From Berghia stephanieae (lineage: Eukaryota > Mollusca > Gastropoda > Nudibranchia > Aeolidiidae), in the NCBI GenBank assembly GCA_034508935.3, contig CM067443.1:47884697-47948696 (forward strand): a stretch of 64,000 bases of DNA. The letters run 5' to 3'. The notes under the pieces are model-generated. The model saw only the letters and a program-made list of their open reading frames with translations, made no database searches and was not told the origin of the DNA. Shown here one piece after another: positions 45,301-64,000 of the stretch. Positions within the stretch are counted from its first letter, which is position 1, and each line of letters begins with the position of its first letter. The position numbers were made by a program, and so were the translations under genes.

Positions 45301-45461
45301 CGACGTGTACATATATGCAGGTCTAACATCCGAACCAACTTATGGGCCTAGCTTAACATTGTTGTATTGGACAATATTTTGCGTCATTTTAAAAATATTT
45401 CCATTACAACAATGAGCCCATAAGGAATTGGGTTATCAGACCTGCAAATAAGTGCACGTCG
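45301..45461. mobile_element. MITE X, palindromic, second whole copy
   Basis: Close to the copy at 23177 (shared CCATTACAACAATGAGCCCA and GGAATTGGGTTATCAGACCT). Ends CGACGTGTAC and GTGCACGTCG. Flanks ACTGTGTT and AGTGTGTT match 7 of 8, consistent with an 8-bp target duplication. Confidence 0.82.
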
Positions 45462-45534
45462 AGTGTGTTAGACACAACGAAGGACATAAATAAGAAAATT
45501 AAAATAAAAGAATAAATTTCTAAAAATATAAATG

Positions 45535-45700
45535 ACAAAAAATGATTCATCCACTAGGGGAAATTTGTTTCTAGGGTCACTTCCAATCAAGGGAAGACTG
45601 GAATGACACAGGCGTCAACAGCAAATTGAGCTAGGGCGAGATGACTTGCTTAAGGCCACACAGAGCAGCAGCGGGTGATAGAACTCGGTACCTTTCGGTA
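45535..45700 (-). repeat. SINE family D, antisense
   Basis: GGGGAAATTTGTTTCTAGGG, CAGGCGTCAACAGCAAATTG and GAACTCGGTACCTTTCGG. Confidence 0.82.
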
Positions 45701-45904
45701 GAAAAAATTACTCTTATAAAAGATACAAAAAAAAAAAATAAATTAAACGACGTTTCGGCCTTCTTCAGGTAAACAAGAAAAGGAAATATTATGTAATATC
45801 AAAATGGCTGCCGACATAATCGGAGACAAACGCATTCCCCGATTATAATCTTTTTTTTTTTTTTTGCCATAATATCATTTTCCATTTCCAATATGCTGTT
45901 TTGT

Positions 45905-46412
45905 TTTGTTTTTGTTTGTTTTTAAGGCTTTTACGGCGCTTGGAACACATTAAGGACATATCAGCGCCAGTAAAACGGAAGAAAATTGGACAGTGAAAAT
46001 ATTCTAGATGTACAATACAAAGGACCTGAGGAAAAAAGTAAGACAAAGGGGAGTGGTTCAAATAGGGAACAGATGTAGATTCCAAGAACACACCATCAAT
46101 GTACTTAGTTTGAGATCACCTAAATGTCCCACCCATACACCAGCACAAGATTCACGAAGAGGAATACACTCAAATGCTTACATTATAATTCAAAATAACA
46201 ATACATAACAGAGAGATGATTTACAAGGGAAAAAAGATCATCTCCCAAAACAATAACTATGCATTTGACTGTTTCCCTCTCAGCCAAACACTACGGCCAG
46301 GGCCAGGGCAAAACCAAGTAATCTCATTCCAAGACAAAGACAGAAAGCAAATTGGAAAACAGATACAGGGGGATAGAAGATTCAGTAAGTGCCTTCCTGC
46401 CCACTATGGAAC
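45905..46412 (-). repeat. Retroposon family B, antisense
   Basis: TTTTTAAGGCTTTTACGGCG to CTTCCTGCCCACTATGG. The extreme 5' end is lost; both hairpins are recognisable. Confidence 0.9.
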
Positions 46413-46469
46413 CCACACCAGTTCCAATATGCCGTCGATTTCAATAATTCCCTTTATATAGTAAAACCG

Positions 46470-46590
46470 TTAGCCGCAGTACAACTCAGCAAAATGAGCA
46501 AGGGAAAGTCGACTTGTCCCAGGACACAGGAAGTCGAGCTCGGCCACTGGGTAGGAAGCAAAGACCATACTGGTCCCAGCCAGAGCATAG
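46470..46590. repeat. SINE family D fragment
   Basis: TAGCCGCAGTACAACTCAGC, AAAATGAGCAAGGGAAAGTC and GTAGGAAGCAAAGACC recall reversed family D, strongly decayed. Confidence 0.5.
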
Positions 46591-46885
46591 CAGAGAATAG
46601 ACTCGCCCAATAATTAATAATACCACCCACCAAGCGTCTCCCAAGACTTTTCCTCTCAGTTGGTCTATTGATTTATCATAGCAAAGTGAGTGACCCCTAC
46701 TCTCATTTTCAGTTGCCGAACCGAAAACGAAAGGAACGCGAACGTTTTTTTTTATCTCGGAATTAAAATGTCTGTCATTTTCCTACCAGAAAAGTGATGT
46801 ATTTTAAATTCGTGCTTCCTCACAAAGTTGCATACTATTTGCTGCCCATCAATATTTTTGTTTATTCATCTTAACAACGCCACTA

Positions 46886-47572
46886 CCTTATCTCATTCAT
46901 CTGCAGTGTTTCATTCATCCTCTTTGTTGATAAAGGCTAAAGGGGAAACTCAAAATGTCGATTTTATCTGTTTTCGTATATTAAATTGAACCTTCTGGGT
47001 GGGGTTCCTGACCTCCCATAGTGGGCAAGGAGGTACTTGCTGTCTTCTATACCCCTATTCATGTTTTCCAATTGCTTTGTCTTTGTCTTGGAATGAGATT
47101 ACTTAGTTTTGTCCTGACTATGACCGGAGACCTTGGCTTGGAGGAAAACAGTCGAATGTAGTTATAGTTTTGGGAGATGATATTATTTACTTGTAAATCA
47201 TCTCTCTGTTATGTATTATTATATTTGTTATTTTGAATTTATAATGTAAGCATTTGAGTGTATTCCTCTTAGTAGGGGCATGCGTTCGTATCTGGATGAG
47301 ACTTTTAGGTGATCTCAAACTAAGTAGGCTACTTTGATGGTATGCTCTTGGAATCTACACCAATTCCTTATTTGTACAATTCCCTTTCGTCTTACCTTTT
47401 CTTGTGTGCTTTAATTGTAATTCTAGAACTTTTTACTACATATCCCATTTTCTTCCTTTTTTACTGGCGCTGATATGACCTAAATGTGTTGCAAGCGCCG
47501 TAAAACCCTAAAAAAAACATAAAAACAAACAAATTGAATCTTACATTCAATTTCACATTGTTATTTACCAGC
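46886..47572 (+). repeat. Low-copy repeat interrupted by family B (filled site)
   Basis: CTTATCTCATTCATCTGCAG, CATTCATCCTCTTTGTTGAT and TATTAAATTGAA precede the insertion. AAATTGAATCTTACATTCAA follows it. The uninterrupted relative is at 19080-19195. Confidence 0.75.
46992..47530 (+). repeat. Retroposon family B inserted with AAATTGAA duplication
   Basis: Full-length, from CTTCTGGGTGGGGTTCC to GCCGTAAAACCCTAAAAAAA and A-rich tail. AAATTGAA is on both sides. Internal and terminal hairpins are intact. Confidence 0.92.
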
Positions 47573-47660
47573 AAAGTGAAACAACACACATGCTTTGTTA
47601 TTGTTTTTAGAACAACTATTGGATGACTAGTTCTCACTGAATAAATGCATCGTAGTATTA

Positions 47661-48080
47661 TAGATAGAATGAAGTTGACGTCACTGGGGTCTTTGTTGTT
47701 GTTTATTTGCCATCCACGTTTATGAGTATGAGTAATTCTCACTTAACTGTATTAATAGTATTATTCAGACTATAAAAGTTCATGGTTAAACCGAGTTTTA
47801 TGTGTTGGTCCGTGTTACTTCCGGATGGCAATGTTGTGAGCTTCTTAGTCAGGCGCATACTATCTATGAAAAGTAATACCTACATATAAGGGGACACGCA
47901 GTTTTGTGTGTTGGTATGTTTCATATTTGCTGAGTATATGACAAATGTATAGTTCGAAGATGACGTCACTCTGGTCTTTGTTATTGGTTTTTACCATCCG
48001 TGTTTATGAGTAATTCTCACTAAACTATTATCCAGACTATAAACGTTCAAGGTTACACATAGCGCATACTATCTATAGCG
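47661..48080 (+). repeat. Family F repeat, two copies in tandem
   Basis: The first copy (47661-47868) starts TAGATAGAATGAAGTTGACG and ends GCGCATACTATCTATG, so the ends are short inverted repeats ATAGATAG-ATG. The second, shorter copy is 47957-48080. Both contain TGACGTCACT followed by GGTCTTTGTT, and CCATC with GTTTATGAG. No coding capacity. Probably a MITE. Confidence 0.7.
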
Positions 48081-48127
48081 TCTGTACATACTGGTTGTTC
48101 ACAAACTGGAGACATTAATGTGTTAGT

Positions 48128-49260
48128 TTTATATAGCGCTTGCAACACATTTAGGTCATATCAGCGCCAGTAAAAAGGAAAAATATTGGATAATAAAAAC
48201 ATTCTAGATTTACAGTTAAGGATTTGAGGAAAAAGTAAGACAAAGGGGAAATGGTTCAAATAGGGAACATAGGTAGATTCCAAGAGCACACGATCAGTGT
48301 ACTGAGTTTGAGATTACCTAAAAGTCTCACCCAGACACCAGCACAAGATCCCACGAAGAGGAATTCACTCAAATGCTTACAAATCATGTTAAATTTAAAA
48401 AATAACAGTGCAGAACAGAGATGATTTACAAGGAAAAAAATATCTCCCAAAGTATACATTCGACTGTTTCCCTCCCAGCCAAGGACTCCGGCCAGGGTCA
48501 GGACAAAACTAAGTAATCTCATTCCAAGACAAAGACAGAAAACAATTGGTAAACAGATACAGGGGGTAGAAGACAGAACAAGAACCCCACCCATTGAGAC
48601 ATGTTTTGTTTTTAAGGATTTTACGGCGCTTGCAACACATTAAGGTCATATCAGCGCCAGTAAAAAGGAAGAAAATGGGACAGTAAAAAGTTCTAGAATT
48701 ACAATTAAAGCACAAAAGAAAAGGTGAGACAAAGTGGAATTGGTTCAAATAGGGAACAGATGTAGAGTCCAAGAGCACACCGTCAAAGTACTTAGTTTGA
48801 GATCACCTAAAAGTCTCATCCAGACACAAGCACAGGTCCCAACTAAGAGGAATACACTCAAATGTTTACAAATCATATGATATAATACGTAAACTAAACA
48901 TAATACAATGCATAACAGAAAGATGATTTACAAGGAAAAAAATATCATCTTCCAAAACTATTACATTCGACTGTTTCCCTCCCAACCAAGGAACTCCGGC
49001 CAGGGCAAAACCAAGAAATCTCATTCCAAGACAATGACAGGTAACAATTGGAAAACGGGTTGGGGGATAGAAGACACAACATGTACCCACTTTGGGAGGT
49101 CAGGATCCCCAACCAGCCCATTGAGACACATTAAGGTCCTACTATCAGCGCCAGTAAAGAACAAAGAAGATAGGGGGTGGGGAAAGAGATCTGAAGTTAA
49201 AAGCAGGAAAGAAAGAGAAAGGGGACTTGTTCAAACAAACTTGGTCATAAATAGTTAAAT
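48128..49260 (-). repeat. Three antisense family B copies in a row
   Basis: 48128-48600 and 48604-49118 are near-complete antisense copies, each starting at the terminal hairpin (GCGCTTGCAACACATT) and ending at the 5' end (GGTCAGGATCCCC in the second). A third fragment at about 49122-49260 holds ACACATTAAGGTCC and TATCAGCGCCAGTAAAG. Confidence 0.88.
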
Positions 49261-51145
49261 AGGGAACAGAGGAAGGTTCCAGTAGTAATTCATTTTGCCC
49301 TATCCCACGGGGAGCTATTCATTACACAATGCTCTTACTACAAACCCGAGAGGCTCTAATTCTTAACAATCAATGAAAGACATAAGCTAAAAGCAGGAAG
49401 TAAAATAGTTGCCACTTGGCATTAAAAAAAAAAGTAAATAAACACTTCAGAATAAACACTATTTTTTTTCCAGTTTATTACTGCACAAATACATAAATAT
49501 CACTCAATCTGAACCAATCATTTCAAAGATCTAAATCATAAGAAGTCAAGAAAAGGAAAACCTCAAAAAAAAAAACAAAAAAAAAAAAAAACGAAAGAAA
49601 ATAAATAGATGAAATAAACTCTTCTTCTCAGGGATGAAAAAAAAAAACAAACAAAAATAATAATTAAAGAGACCAATGAAATGGGGAAATCTTTAAAACA
49701 AAATAAAATAAGCAAAGCCACTGCACTGTTCAATTATCTAGACAAAAGAGGGTGGAATGTGATGATCTTGATTAGACCCCTTTAAAGGAAATAATAATGA
49801 TATCAAAAATAATAAGGTGCTTGAAATTCATAAAAAGATTTTTAAAATTTTAAATACCCAAAAACTATGACCCATTCACATCATCATCACATATGAGAAG
49901 ACAGAGAAGAAAATACTCTTGCCAAAACAACAACAACGATTCAATGGCACATGCATTAAAACATTCACACGTTTTTATCACCGACCACAAACATCAACGA
50001 TAATAATGATATAGTATGATTATCATACCAATGAATTCATCTCGCAAACTACCAGAGATACAACACGTTTTATTAAAAAAACCATTGATGATAAATAATA
50101 TCTAATAATAATAATAACAATAATAATAATAGAAAGAAAATCAAACATAGAAACATCAAGCTAATCATATTCGAAATAAAATAAAACAAAATAAAAAACT
50201 ACGACTTACACACAAATTAAGCTCTTGAAATCAGCTGCACCAGCAGTAGCTATAATCTATGTGTTGTTCAATCATTTGTAGTTATTACAATGAAAGGCAA
50301 AAAACCCCCTCAAAACTACACATTTTTTAATTTTCCCGTAATATTTTAAAAGCAGATACTGTATAAGTAATTTGCTTGTTGTTATTATCATGTATAATTT
50401 GTAACTTTTGGATATTTCACAAACATGTTCCATTGTTAATAATGCCTTATCTACTTGTTAAGTTCATAATTCCAAAATTAATATGGATGGTCCTGGTCCA
50501 TGAAATGTAAGCAATTTGAATATGAAATTTGCCATCAATATATTCCCAAAATTTATTTCATCACAAAACTGTAAGCTTTGATCATCAATGGCATTTTCTA
50601 ATCCAGTTTGTAAAATGTATATAATTCACACCCATTATGAATAATTATTTATTTGAGGAATTACAAAATACCCGACAGATCTGTCAACGATTCAGTCAGA
50701 TTTCTGAAATCTGAACATTCTTGCTTCTAGGAATTTGTTCAAATTACAGAATAATCTTCATCATGACGACACCAACCAGTCAGCATTTTGAATCTGCAGT
50801 CAAAAGGCTTTCCTGAAATGATATAGTTATGTAGGTCAGGTGCATTTGGCATGGTAAGGCGATATTTTGTTCATCAGTCAAACATGACTGAACATATCAT
50901 TAATTGAAAATTAGGTGTTTTATTTTATTCTGAGAAAAGCAATGCACCAAGAAATCAGCCTTAGAAACAATGAGATGAAACTTGCAGATTAAATTAATTT
51001 TCTCAATGAAACATGAGAGTGGAATATCCGAGGCTCAACAATGTTTTTATGTCTTGTTTTGTTTTTTTAATTCAAATTGTCTTCTTTATAGTAATGTCTC
51101 AATGGTAATTTAATACATTTATTTAACAAGCAAAGATGAGAGGGA
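49261..51145 (-). other. Repeat-poor region downstream of ARF, probable long 3' UTR
   Basis: About 1.9 kb of AT-rich sequence, free of the SINEs and family B copies that crowd both sides. It follows the ARF stop codon on the minus strand. AATAAA on the minus strand occurs at several places, including 49479-49474 at its far end. No frame of interest. Confidence 0.45.
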
Positions 51146-58650
<7,505 letters not shown>

Positions 58651-60714
58651 CTGTAATAATAATAATAATAATATTTTATATAATATATTTATAATAATAA
58701 TAGCGCCAATACTGAATTGCACAGATCTAGACGCACAAGGACAAGAGAAAATCATACATGCTACACATAACAATTACACAAATCAGATATTGGACTATTT
58801 ATATACACACAGTTCTATTCATAACATTAATAGGGCAAATAAGAATTCATCACTTGTGTTTTAATTTTAAGGTACTTTTTGAATGTCATCTTCGACGAAG
58901 TGGCTTGAGAAAATGCCCAATCAGAAAATGTTTAAGGGCCTTTTTAGGTACATGGAGGAGTTGATTACTGGATCTTAGAGATTAAGGAGGCTCATATAAT
59001 GAACATTGTAATATAAATAATTAATAAAAAACAATTTTGGGACAAGTAAAACAGATTGCTTAAGTTTCGAGTGTCATATCTTGTCCAACACAGCGTTGCT
59101 GTTGGAGAGGGACTATTTTAACAGACTTAATGGTCATTGTGATTGTGCTATATATATACGTAAAGTTCATGCTTTTTATTATCCTCTTTATTCTTAACAT
59201 GGAACAGCCGGTTGATATAAATTTTGAGTTGCAGATGAAAACATTCTGGTTTCCATTCCAACAAGAGATGCTGCAGAGAAGGGCTGGCAGATACAAATCT
59301 TTACAAGATGACAAGCTGAAAAAAGTTATCAGGACAGTGCACAAATGTGGACCTCCTGGCTTTGCTTTGTGGTGTTGGAATTTGATGTAGATAAATGTTG
59401 CTGTGGTTAAAATAGGTAGTTTCTTAATTTTTTCAAAACTAAAAATGAATAATTAATTTTAATATAGATAGATAGGCCTTTAACTTTAACTTTAAAAACC
59501 ATATTATTAGATCTAGGATAAACGATTCCAAAGTTATGATTTTAGTACCCAAAATTGACTATTGCCAAAAGCTCAAATCTGTATCTGTGACTGGGAATTC
59601 CCCCGCTGGACAGCCTCTTGATAAACTGATTGATACAGGACATTAGTTTAGTATGTGGAGAAAAGAGGGAGGGTCACAATTGGGGAGGAGGGGGGAATAC
59701 TTACTGTTGAGTACAATGCAGTACGACGACGAATACAAAGCCTTTGTTTGTAAAGGGTTTTATGGCGCTTGCAACACATTTAGGTCACATCAGTGTCAGT
59801 AAAAAGGAAGAAAATAGGATAGTTTTAAAAACACCATCCAAGTGCTGCAGCTTTTTCTCTTTGATCTCGTATCATGGTCTCCCCTGCACCCAACACGTTA
59901 ATCGTTTGTGCCCCCCCCCCCCCTCCCCCCACACTTTCCCCCGTCATCATTTTATAATTTTCTATCCATATTTAGGACAGAGAATATTAAATGACACTGC
60001 CCCTGCCCCACCCCTAACACATGGTAGGAGGAGGCCTGAGGTAGTTTCCACTCTATCGTCGTTCTCTGTTTCTTGTGAGCTGACGCCGACACAGATCTTA
60101 GTTTTTGTGAAGTTCACTGAATGTCTCAGTAGAAAATAGGGACGTTTTTAAAAAGTAAGTCCGCCTTACTGATACTATACTGGTTCGTTGGATCTGAGAC
60201 TGAGTCTGAGATAAGTTCGTTTGAGAAGTTTTTTTCACTAAACTCAATGAAGAGAAGAAAAATTATAATTTTTGACAGAATGTGCCTACAATGACAAATA
60301 ATTAAAACAAATAAATAAATAAATGAAAGCCCCTTTTACCTTTAAACATCACCTCGCCCCATCCCTAAGCCTAAACTAGGCAATTTAGTGAGCAGCAGCA
60401 GTGGCAGTCAAATTGTGACCCAACTCGCCCCCATAGGAAAGTTGTGACTGGAAATTGCCATTCGCGTTTTGGGGGATTCAATTAAAGATGCATAACTTCG
60501 TTATAAAGAGGAATATTGCAGATATTTTGGTATCATTGTTTTCGTCTTTTAATTTCCTTTTAAATGGTGCCAATTAAGTAAAAATCCATTAATAACTCCA
60601 GAAGTTATATGAAGTTAAAATTGGGCAATTTTCAATTGCATTTATTTTTTTATTTACCGCGTGTGTTTTTAAAATAAAAACGCTTGTTTTTAGAATAATA
60701 TCTAAACTTTATTC
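58651..60714. other. Region upstream of ARF, mostly unique
   Basis: An AAT-rich patch sits at 58652-58700. 59070-59165 faintly resembles a family A tail. 59747-59822 is an antisense family B scrap (GTTTTATGGCGCTTGCAACA). A C-run lies at 59911-59936. A donor-like AACA, then GTAAGTATT, reads on the minus strand near 59707, so another untranslated exon is possible but unsupported. Confidence 0.4.
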
Positions 60715-62330
60715 ATGCCAATTTCAGGGCTCTATATCGATGCGCAGACACCTTTTAACTCTGCGCCGAAATGCCATGTTTACATTATCTTCTTATCATG
60801 CCTGCCTGACGATATCGATATTCATATCGATATTTTAAATTTAGTTATGTACTACTTTAAATTTAGTCCATATTATTTTCAGTACTATTATTTACTATGT
60901 TTTTATTTTGAATACATACTTTCCAACTTTATTTATGGGCATTTTATAGTTTTTGTTTTAAAAGTTCGTATATTTCTTCTCTTTGTGAAATCCGATATTA
61001 ATAATATCGATATTTTAAAAATACCAATTGCTTTAATTTTATTTTATTTTGCCATCAAGTCATCAAGTTTCTTTCCCATATGCTTAGATATATTTGTTAT
61101 CATTTGTATCCATATTCTAAAGGCCTTAGCCTTAATAATTATTATTGTAAGAAGTTGTATTAGTTATAAATTTTTACACCCCACACATTGAGAGAGAAGG
61201 GGGGGGGGGGAGTTGGGGAATAACATTATGTATTAATTGTCAGTTCAAATGTAAAAGCAATAAACCCAAAGTGGTTCAGCATAATTTTTTTAAGTATTAA
61301 AAGCCAGAACTTTCCTTCTAATTAAAATAAGGAATCTGTTTCACTTTATTTGAACTTTTTCAATCTACCATTTTATTTATATGCAATTAAATTGCCAGAG
61401 GTAAAAATAAACTCATTATGTCATTACACAACATGTTTATATCTTTTCATTTAACAAATACTCTCAAACCCCTTTTTATTCTCTATGTATTAAATCAAAG
61501 AGGGGAATTATTTGCAATTGTTTCAGTGAGATATTGGGGATAAATCCAGAAGTGATTCAGCAAATTGTTTCTCACGTCTAGCCGAGTTTTTAATTATGTA
61601 ACATTTGCGTCATATTATGTAATAATGTGTTAATCTGAAATGTTTATCTTCCTTTTTATTAATGTAAATGCATTGTCCTTGATAAGACGAACATTTTGGT
61701 ATACAATATATGATAAGAACTCCATATTGACTGTTTTAACCATTTTTTATTAACATCACGCGATTTCGGTCACAACTTTCCAATGGTAATTTTGGGGTAA
61801 AAATCGGTCTGAAATTTCAGACTTTGACAACTGCCGTAACTCCTTTTCTAATCAAGATAGAAACAAAATTCAAACTGTTTTGTAATCTGTGTTGCCAGAT
61901 CTTTCATATGACATTGGTTTCAAGTGTGTGAGTTACATTTAGAATTTCTATTAAACTCCCTACCTAAACTAACACCCCCTATCCGGTTGACTTACTTAAT
62001 ATCCAAGTCACTTTTTGACACTTGGTGCCAGCCTGTCTAGGTTGACGTCATAATATTGGGAGTGTCTACGGAATTCATGCAATTGTGCACATGTGGCTGT
62101 GACAACTTATAAGATTCATGATGCCAATGGCAATGGCATTATTGAATGCGGCATTGAGGCACTGGTCCTTTTTTTATAAAATGTTATGCTGCATACGGAA
62201 ACTCATTTTGCAGCCTTTTACTTTTGCGGAAAATTCGTACAAATTACGTATTTTGCGTACAGTTTGGCATCTCTGTATTAAGTTAAGAGGGCTCTTACTT
62301 TTATTTTTTTTTTTAAAGTTAAAAACTCAC
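60715..62330. other. AT-rich unique sequence with TATCGATA cluster
   Basis: TATCGATA occurs at 60813-60820, 60825-60832 and 61005-61012, with a near match at 60735. A G-run lies at about 61200-61211. No gene or repeat is recognised; a 158-codon open frame here has the composition of chance AT-rich translation. Confidence 0.4.
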
Positions 62331-62460
62331 CACTTCAATTTGAAAATGAATGATGAACGATGCACTCCGACTCCACTTCGCGACGTCAACAAAGTCGAAA
62401 AAATACTCTCTTCAAAATGTGAGAGAATCCGAAGGTCAGCAATCCAGCACAAACAGTCTG
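62331..62460 (-). other. Possible 5' untranslated exon / promoter area of ARF
   Basis: On the minus strand a good donor (GAAGTG, then GTGAGT) ends a patch that is richer in CpG than its surroundings (GACGTCGCGAAGTGGAGTCG). ARF needs an upstream untranslated exon, and this is a candidate 3.7 kb away. The upstream edge is arbitrary. Confidence 0.25.
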
Positions 62461-62599
62461 GAATAGTTGTGCTGAATAAAATTAAGATTTCTGTTAAAGT
62501 TAAAAAATCAGGTGGATAAATAAATTTGGACTAGAATATAGACTTGTTACACCCAAGCCCAAGTTGGCCAAAATATCAAATATGGCAGCCAGTTTTTTT

Positions 62600-62970
62600 C
62601 AGGGTTGCCAGATTATTTTTCAACAAAATGCCAGGGGGAAGACTCAAAAAATGCCAAAACACTCAAAAAAATGCCAAAGTCTGTTGACTCCCACCCCCAC
62701 TAAGAAATCTACTCACTTTTGATAGACAATTTACTATCATATCCTGGTGGCTTGCGTGTTTTCTTTTCTTTTTTTTTTTTGAATTATACTAAATTTCCTG
62801 TTGGGGTAATGAAATAATTAAGAAAAGGTGTCATTTGAAGTATAATATACAAGAAAAGAAAATGCCAAATGAAAATGCCAAATGCCAAATGATTTTTCTA
62901 ATGCCAAACGGTTTTCAAAAATGCCAGATTTTTGGAATCTGGCATTTAAAATGCCAAACTGGCAACCCTG
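62600..62970. mobile_element. hAT-like MITE, 371 bp, perfect 8-bp target duplication
   Basis: Ends CAGGGTTGCCAG and CTGGCAACCCTG are perfect 12-bp inverted repeats. GTTTTTTT is on both sides (62592-62599 and 62971-62978). ATGCCA is repeated nine times in one orientation inside the ends, plus once reversed. No coding capacity. Confidence 0.87.
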
Positions 62971-62978
62971 GTTTTTTT

Positions 62979-63436
62979 CATGAATCCAATGTACAGTACG
63001 TTTTCTTGTTATCAATAGAAGAAGAGCTGCAATAATGGATACATTTTAAACCTTGTGTGACGAAGATCGAACTACGTGCCAACCCCTTCTCCACTACGTC
63101 ATTGCCGACACGATGAACACGTCGGTAACGGTTTTTGTGGTCTTTACGTACTATACTATTTTTTTGTTTGTTTGTTGCTTGTTTTTTTTTTGTGTGTGTG
63201 CTGTCCGTTTTTTCTTTGTTTCTTTACCTAATTGTAAAAGGCGGGTGGACAATATATTTCTACGTTTTTGATTTATTTTAAAATAGATATCTAGAGAATT
63301 ATAAAAAAAAATTAACAGGGTTTTTTTTTATCACGAAAGCAAGTCAGTCGTCAGCATCTTTCAAGTCTACAACAGTTCGTGTTCGTCCATCCATCCAACA
63401 ACATAAATCGTAACTATGTTACTGAAAACGTACTGT
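62979..63436. other. Unique sequence, no element recognised
   Basis: Contains a T-rich stretch near 63160-63220. No supportable gene. Confidence 0.35.
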
Positions 63437-63600
63437 TAGGCCCGATAGCTCACTTGGTAGAAAACTCGGCTCAAAAGCTAAAGGGACCACAATCGATCAA
63501 GGTTATTGACAAGACCCCCCCCCCCCCCCTAATCCTGTAATGATTAGGTTCTAGTATGCTCTCTCAAGTCTTGCAAAAAGTTTTCATGACAGACCAGCGT
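63437..63600 (+). repeat. SINE family C, decayed
   Basis: The head GGCCCGATAGCTCACTTGGT and AAAGGGACCACAATCGATCA are followed by a C-run and TTGCAAAAAGTTTTCATGAC. Only the 5' half is clear. Confidence 0.7.
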
Positions 63601-63609
63601 CCCATGCTA

Positions 63610-64000
63610 TATGAATAATAAAGCTAAAAATAGACAAAGAAAGGAATGACACACACCTGGAACACAACAAGCAGGATCCAATCCATGCCATTCAGCGAAG
63701 TAGCCAAGTCACCCTATTCCGCCTCCGAACAGGACACAATAGACTAAATAAAGGGACATATGTTTACAAAGCTAGGTATTGGAACAACCCCTTATTGCCC
63801 ATGTGGAACCGCCCATGAAACCACTTTACATGTGCTTATGGATTGCCCATTATACAACGTGCAACGTTCGAACCACTGGGTCACCCCTACAACACTCAAC
63901 ACAAAGCTCGGGACCTAAAGCGGACCACAGACTTCATAGCAGATAACGGACTGCAGCCATAGATGTCCATCAGAGGAACGAAGAAGAAGAAGAAGAAGAA
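63610..64000 (+). mobile_element. LINE 3' end (Jockey-like C-terminus) with (GAA)n tail
   Basis: Translation in two frames gives SQVTLFRLRTGHNRLNKGTY and then GIGTTPYCPCGTAHETTLHV with LMDCPLYN. The RLRTGHNRLN and CxC-x(8)-H-x(4)-C arrangement is the C-terminal knuckle common in invertebrate Jockey-like LINEs. At least one frame change separates the halves. It ends in a GAA repeat that runs off the window. Confidence 0.8.

Noticed and set aside
59130-59390. 86-codon open frame containing MEQPVDINFELQMK
   Set aside because: Looks less random than most, but I cannot match it to any family and the region upstream resembles a decayed SINE tail.
59744-60139. 131-codon open frame on the + strand
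   Set aside because: Starts in a family B scrap and crosses a C-run that yields a proline run. No conserved features.
60715-61191. 158-codon open frame on the + strand
   Set aside because: Composition is Ile/Leu/Phe/Tyr-rich, as expected from random AT-rich sequence. No motif, no splice context and no similarity I can recognise.
62118-62519. 133-codon open frame on the + strand
   Set aside because: No recognisable domain. Its end overlaps the candidate minus-strand untranslated exon, and the first part is low-information AT-rich sequence.

Overview
The window is AT-rich nuclear DNA from an animal, most likely an invertebrate. It carries three conserved metazoan genes with GT-AG introns, and most of the remaining sequence is mobile-element debris. 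I cannot place the species: the proteins resemble their vertebrate orthologues closely, and the many tRNA-headed SINEs suit an invertebrate deuterostome or lophotrochozoan. There are no bacterial operons, CRISPR arrays, rRNA genes or credible functional tRNA genes.

Region 1 (about 0.5-24 kb, + strand) is NAA35, the auxiliary subunit of the NatC N-terminal acetyltransferase. It has 19 coding exons, all joined in phase, giving 714 residues. Its introns hold SINEs, three LINE 3' ends, simple repeats and MITEs. Region 2 (about 24-34.8 kb) is intergenic. It contains nested SINEs, a Mutator-like element, hAT-like MITEs and LINE fossils. Region 3 (34.9-42.0 kb, - strand) is TM2D3 (almondex family), with five coding exons and 270 residues. 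Its introns hold a decayed hAT element, a long TA repeat and a SINE that starts at intron position +9. Region 4 (42-49.4 kb) is intergenic repeats. Region 5 (about 49.4-58.65 kb, - strand) is a class I ADP-ribosylation factor of 181 residues in four coding exons. Its third intron carries a nearly whole piggyBac transposon, which landed precisely at a TTAA inside an older SINE. Region 6 (58.7-64 kb) is AT-rich sequence with a possible 5' untranslated exon for the ARF gene, a hAT MITE with perfect 8-bp target duplications, and a LINE 3' end at the right edge.

The three genes are neighbours rather than a pathway: NatC modifies nascent proteins, TM2D3 is a membrane protein linked to Notch signalling, and ARF controls Golgi vesicle coats. 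No new multi-gene system is evident. The most interesting signals concern mobile DNA. A roughly 530-bp retroposon family (here family B) lacks a visible tRNA head, has a conserved 3' terminal hairpin, and inserts with 12-14 bp target duplications. A tRNA-headed SINE (family A) shares its 3' tail with CR1/L2-type LINE remnants in the same window. A group of hAT-like elements has TGCCA-containing termini, often 6-bp target duplications, and a private short motif repeated just inside each family's ends.
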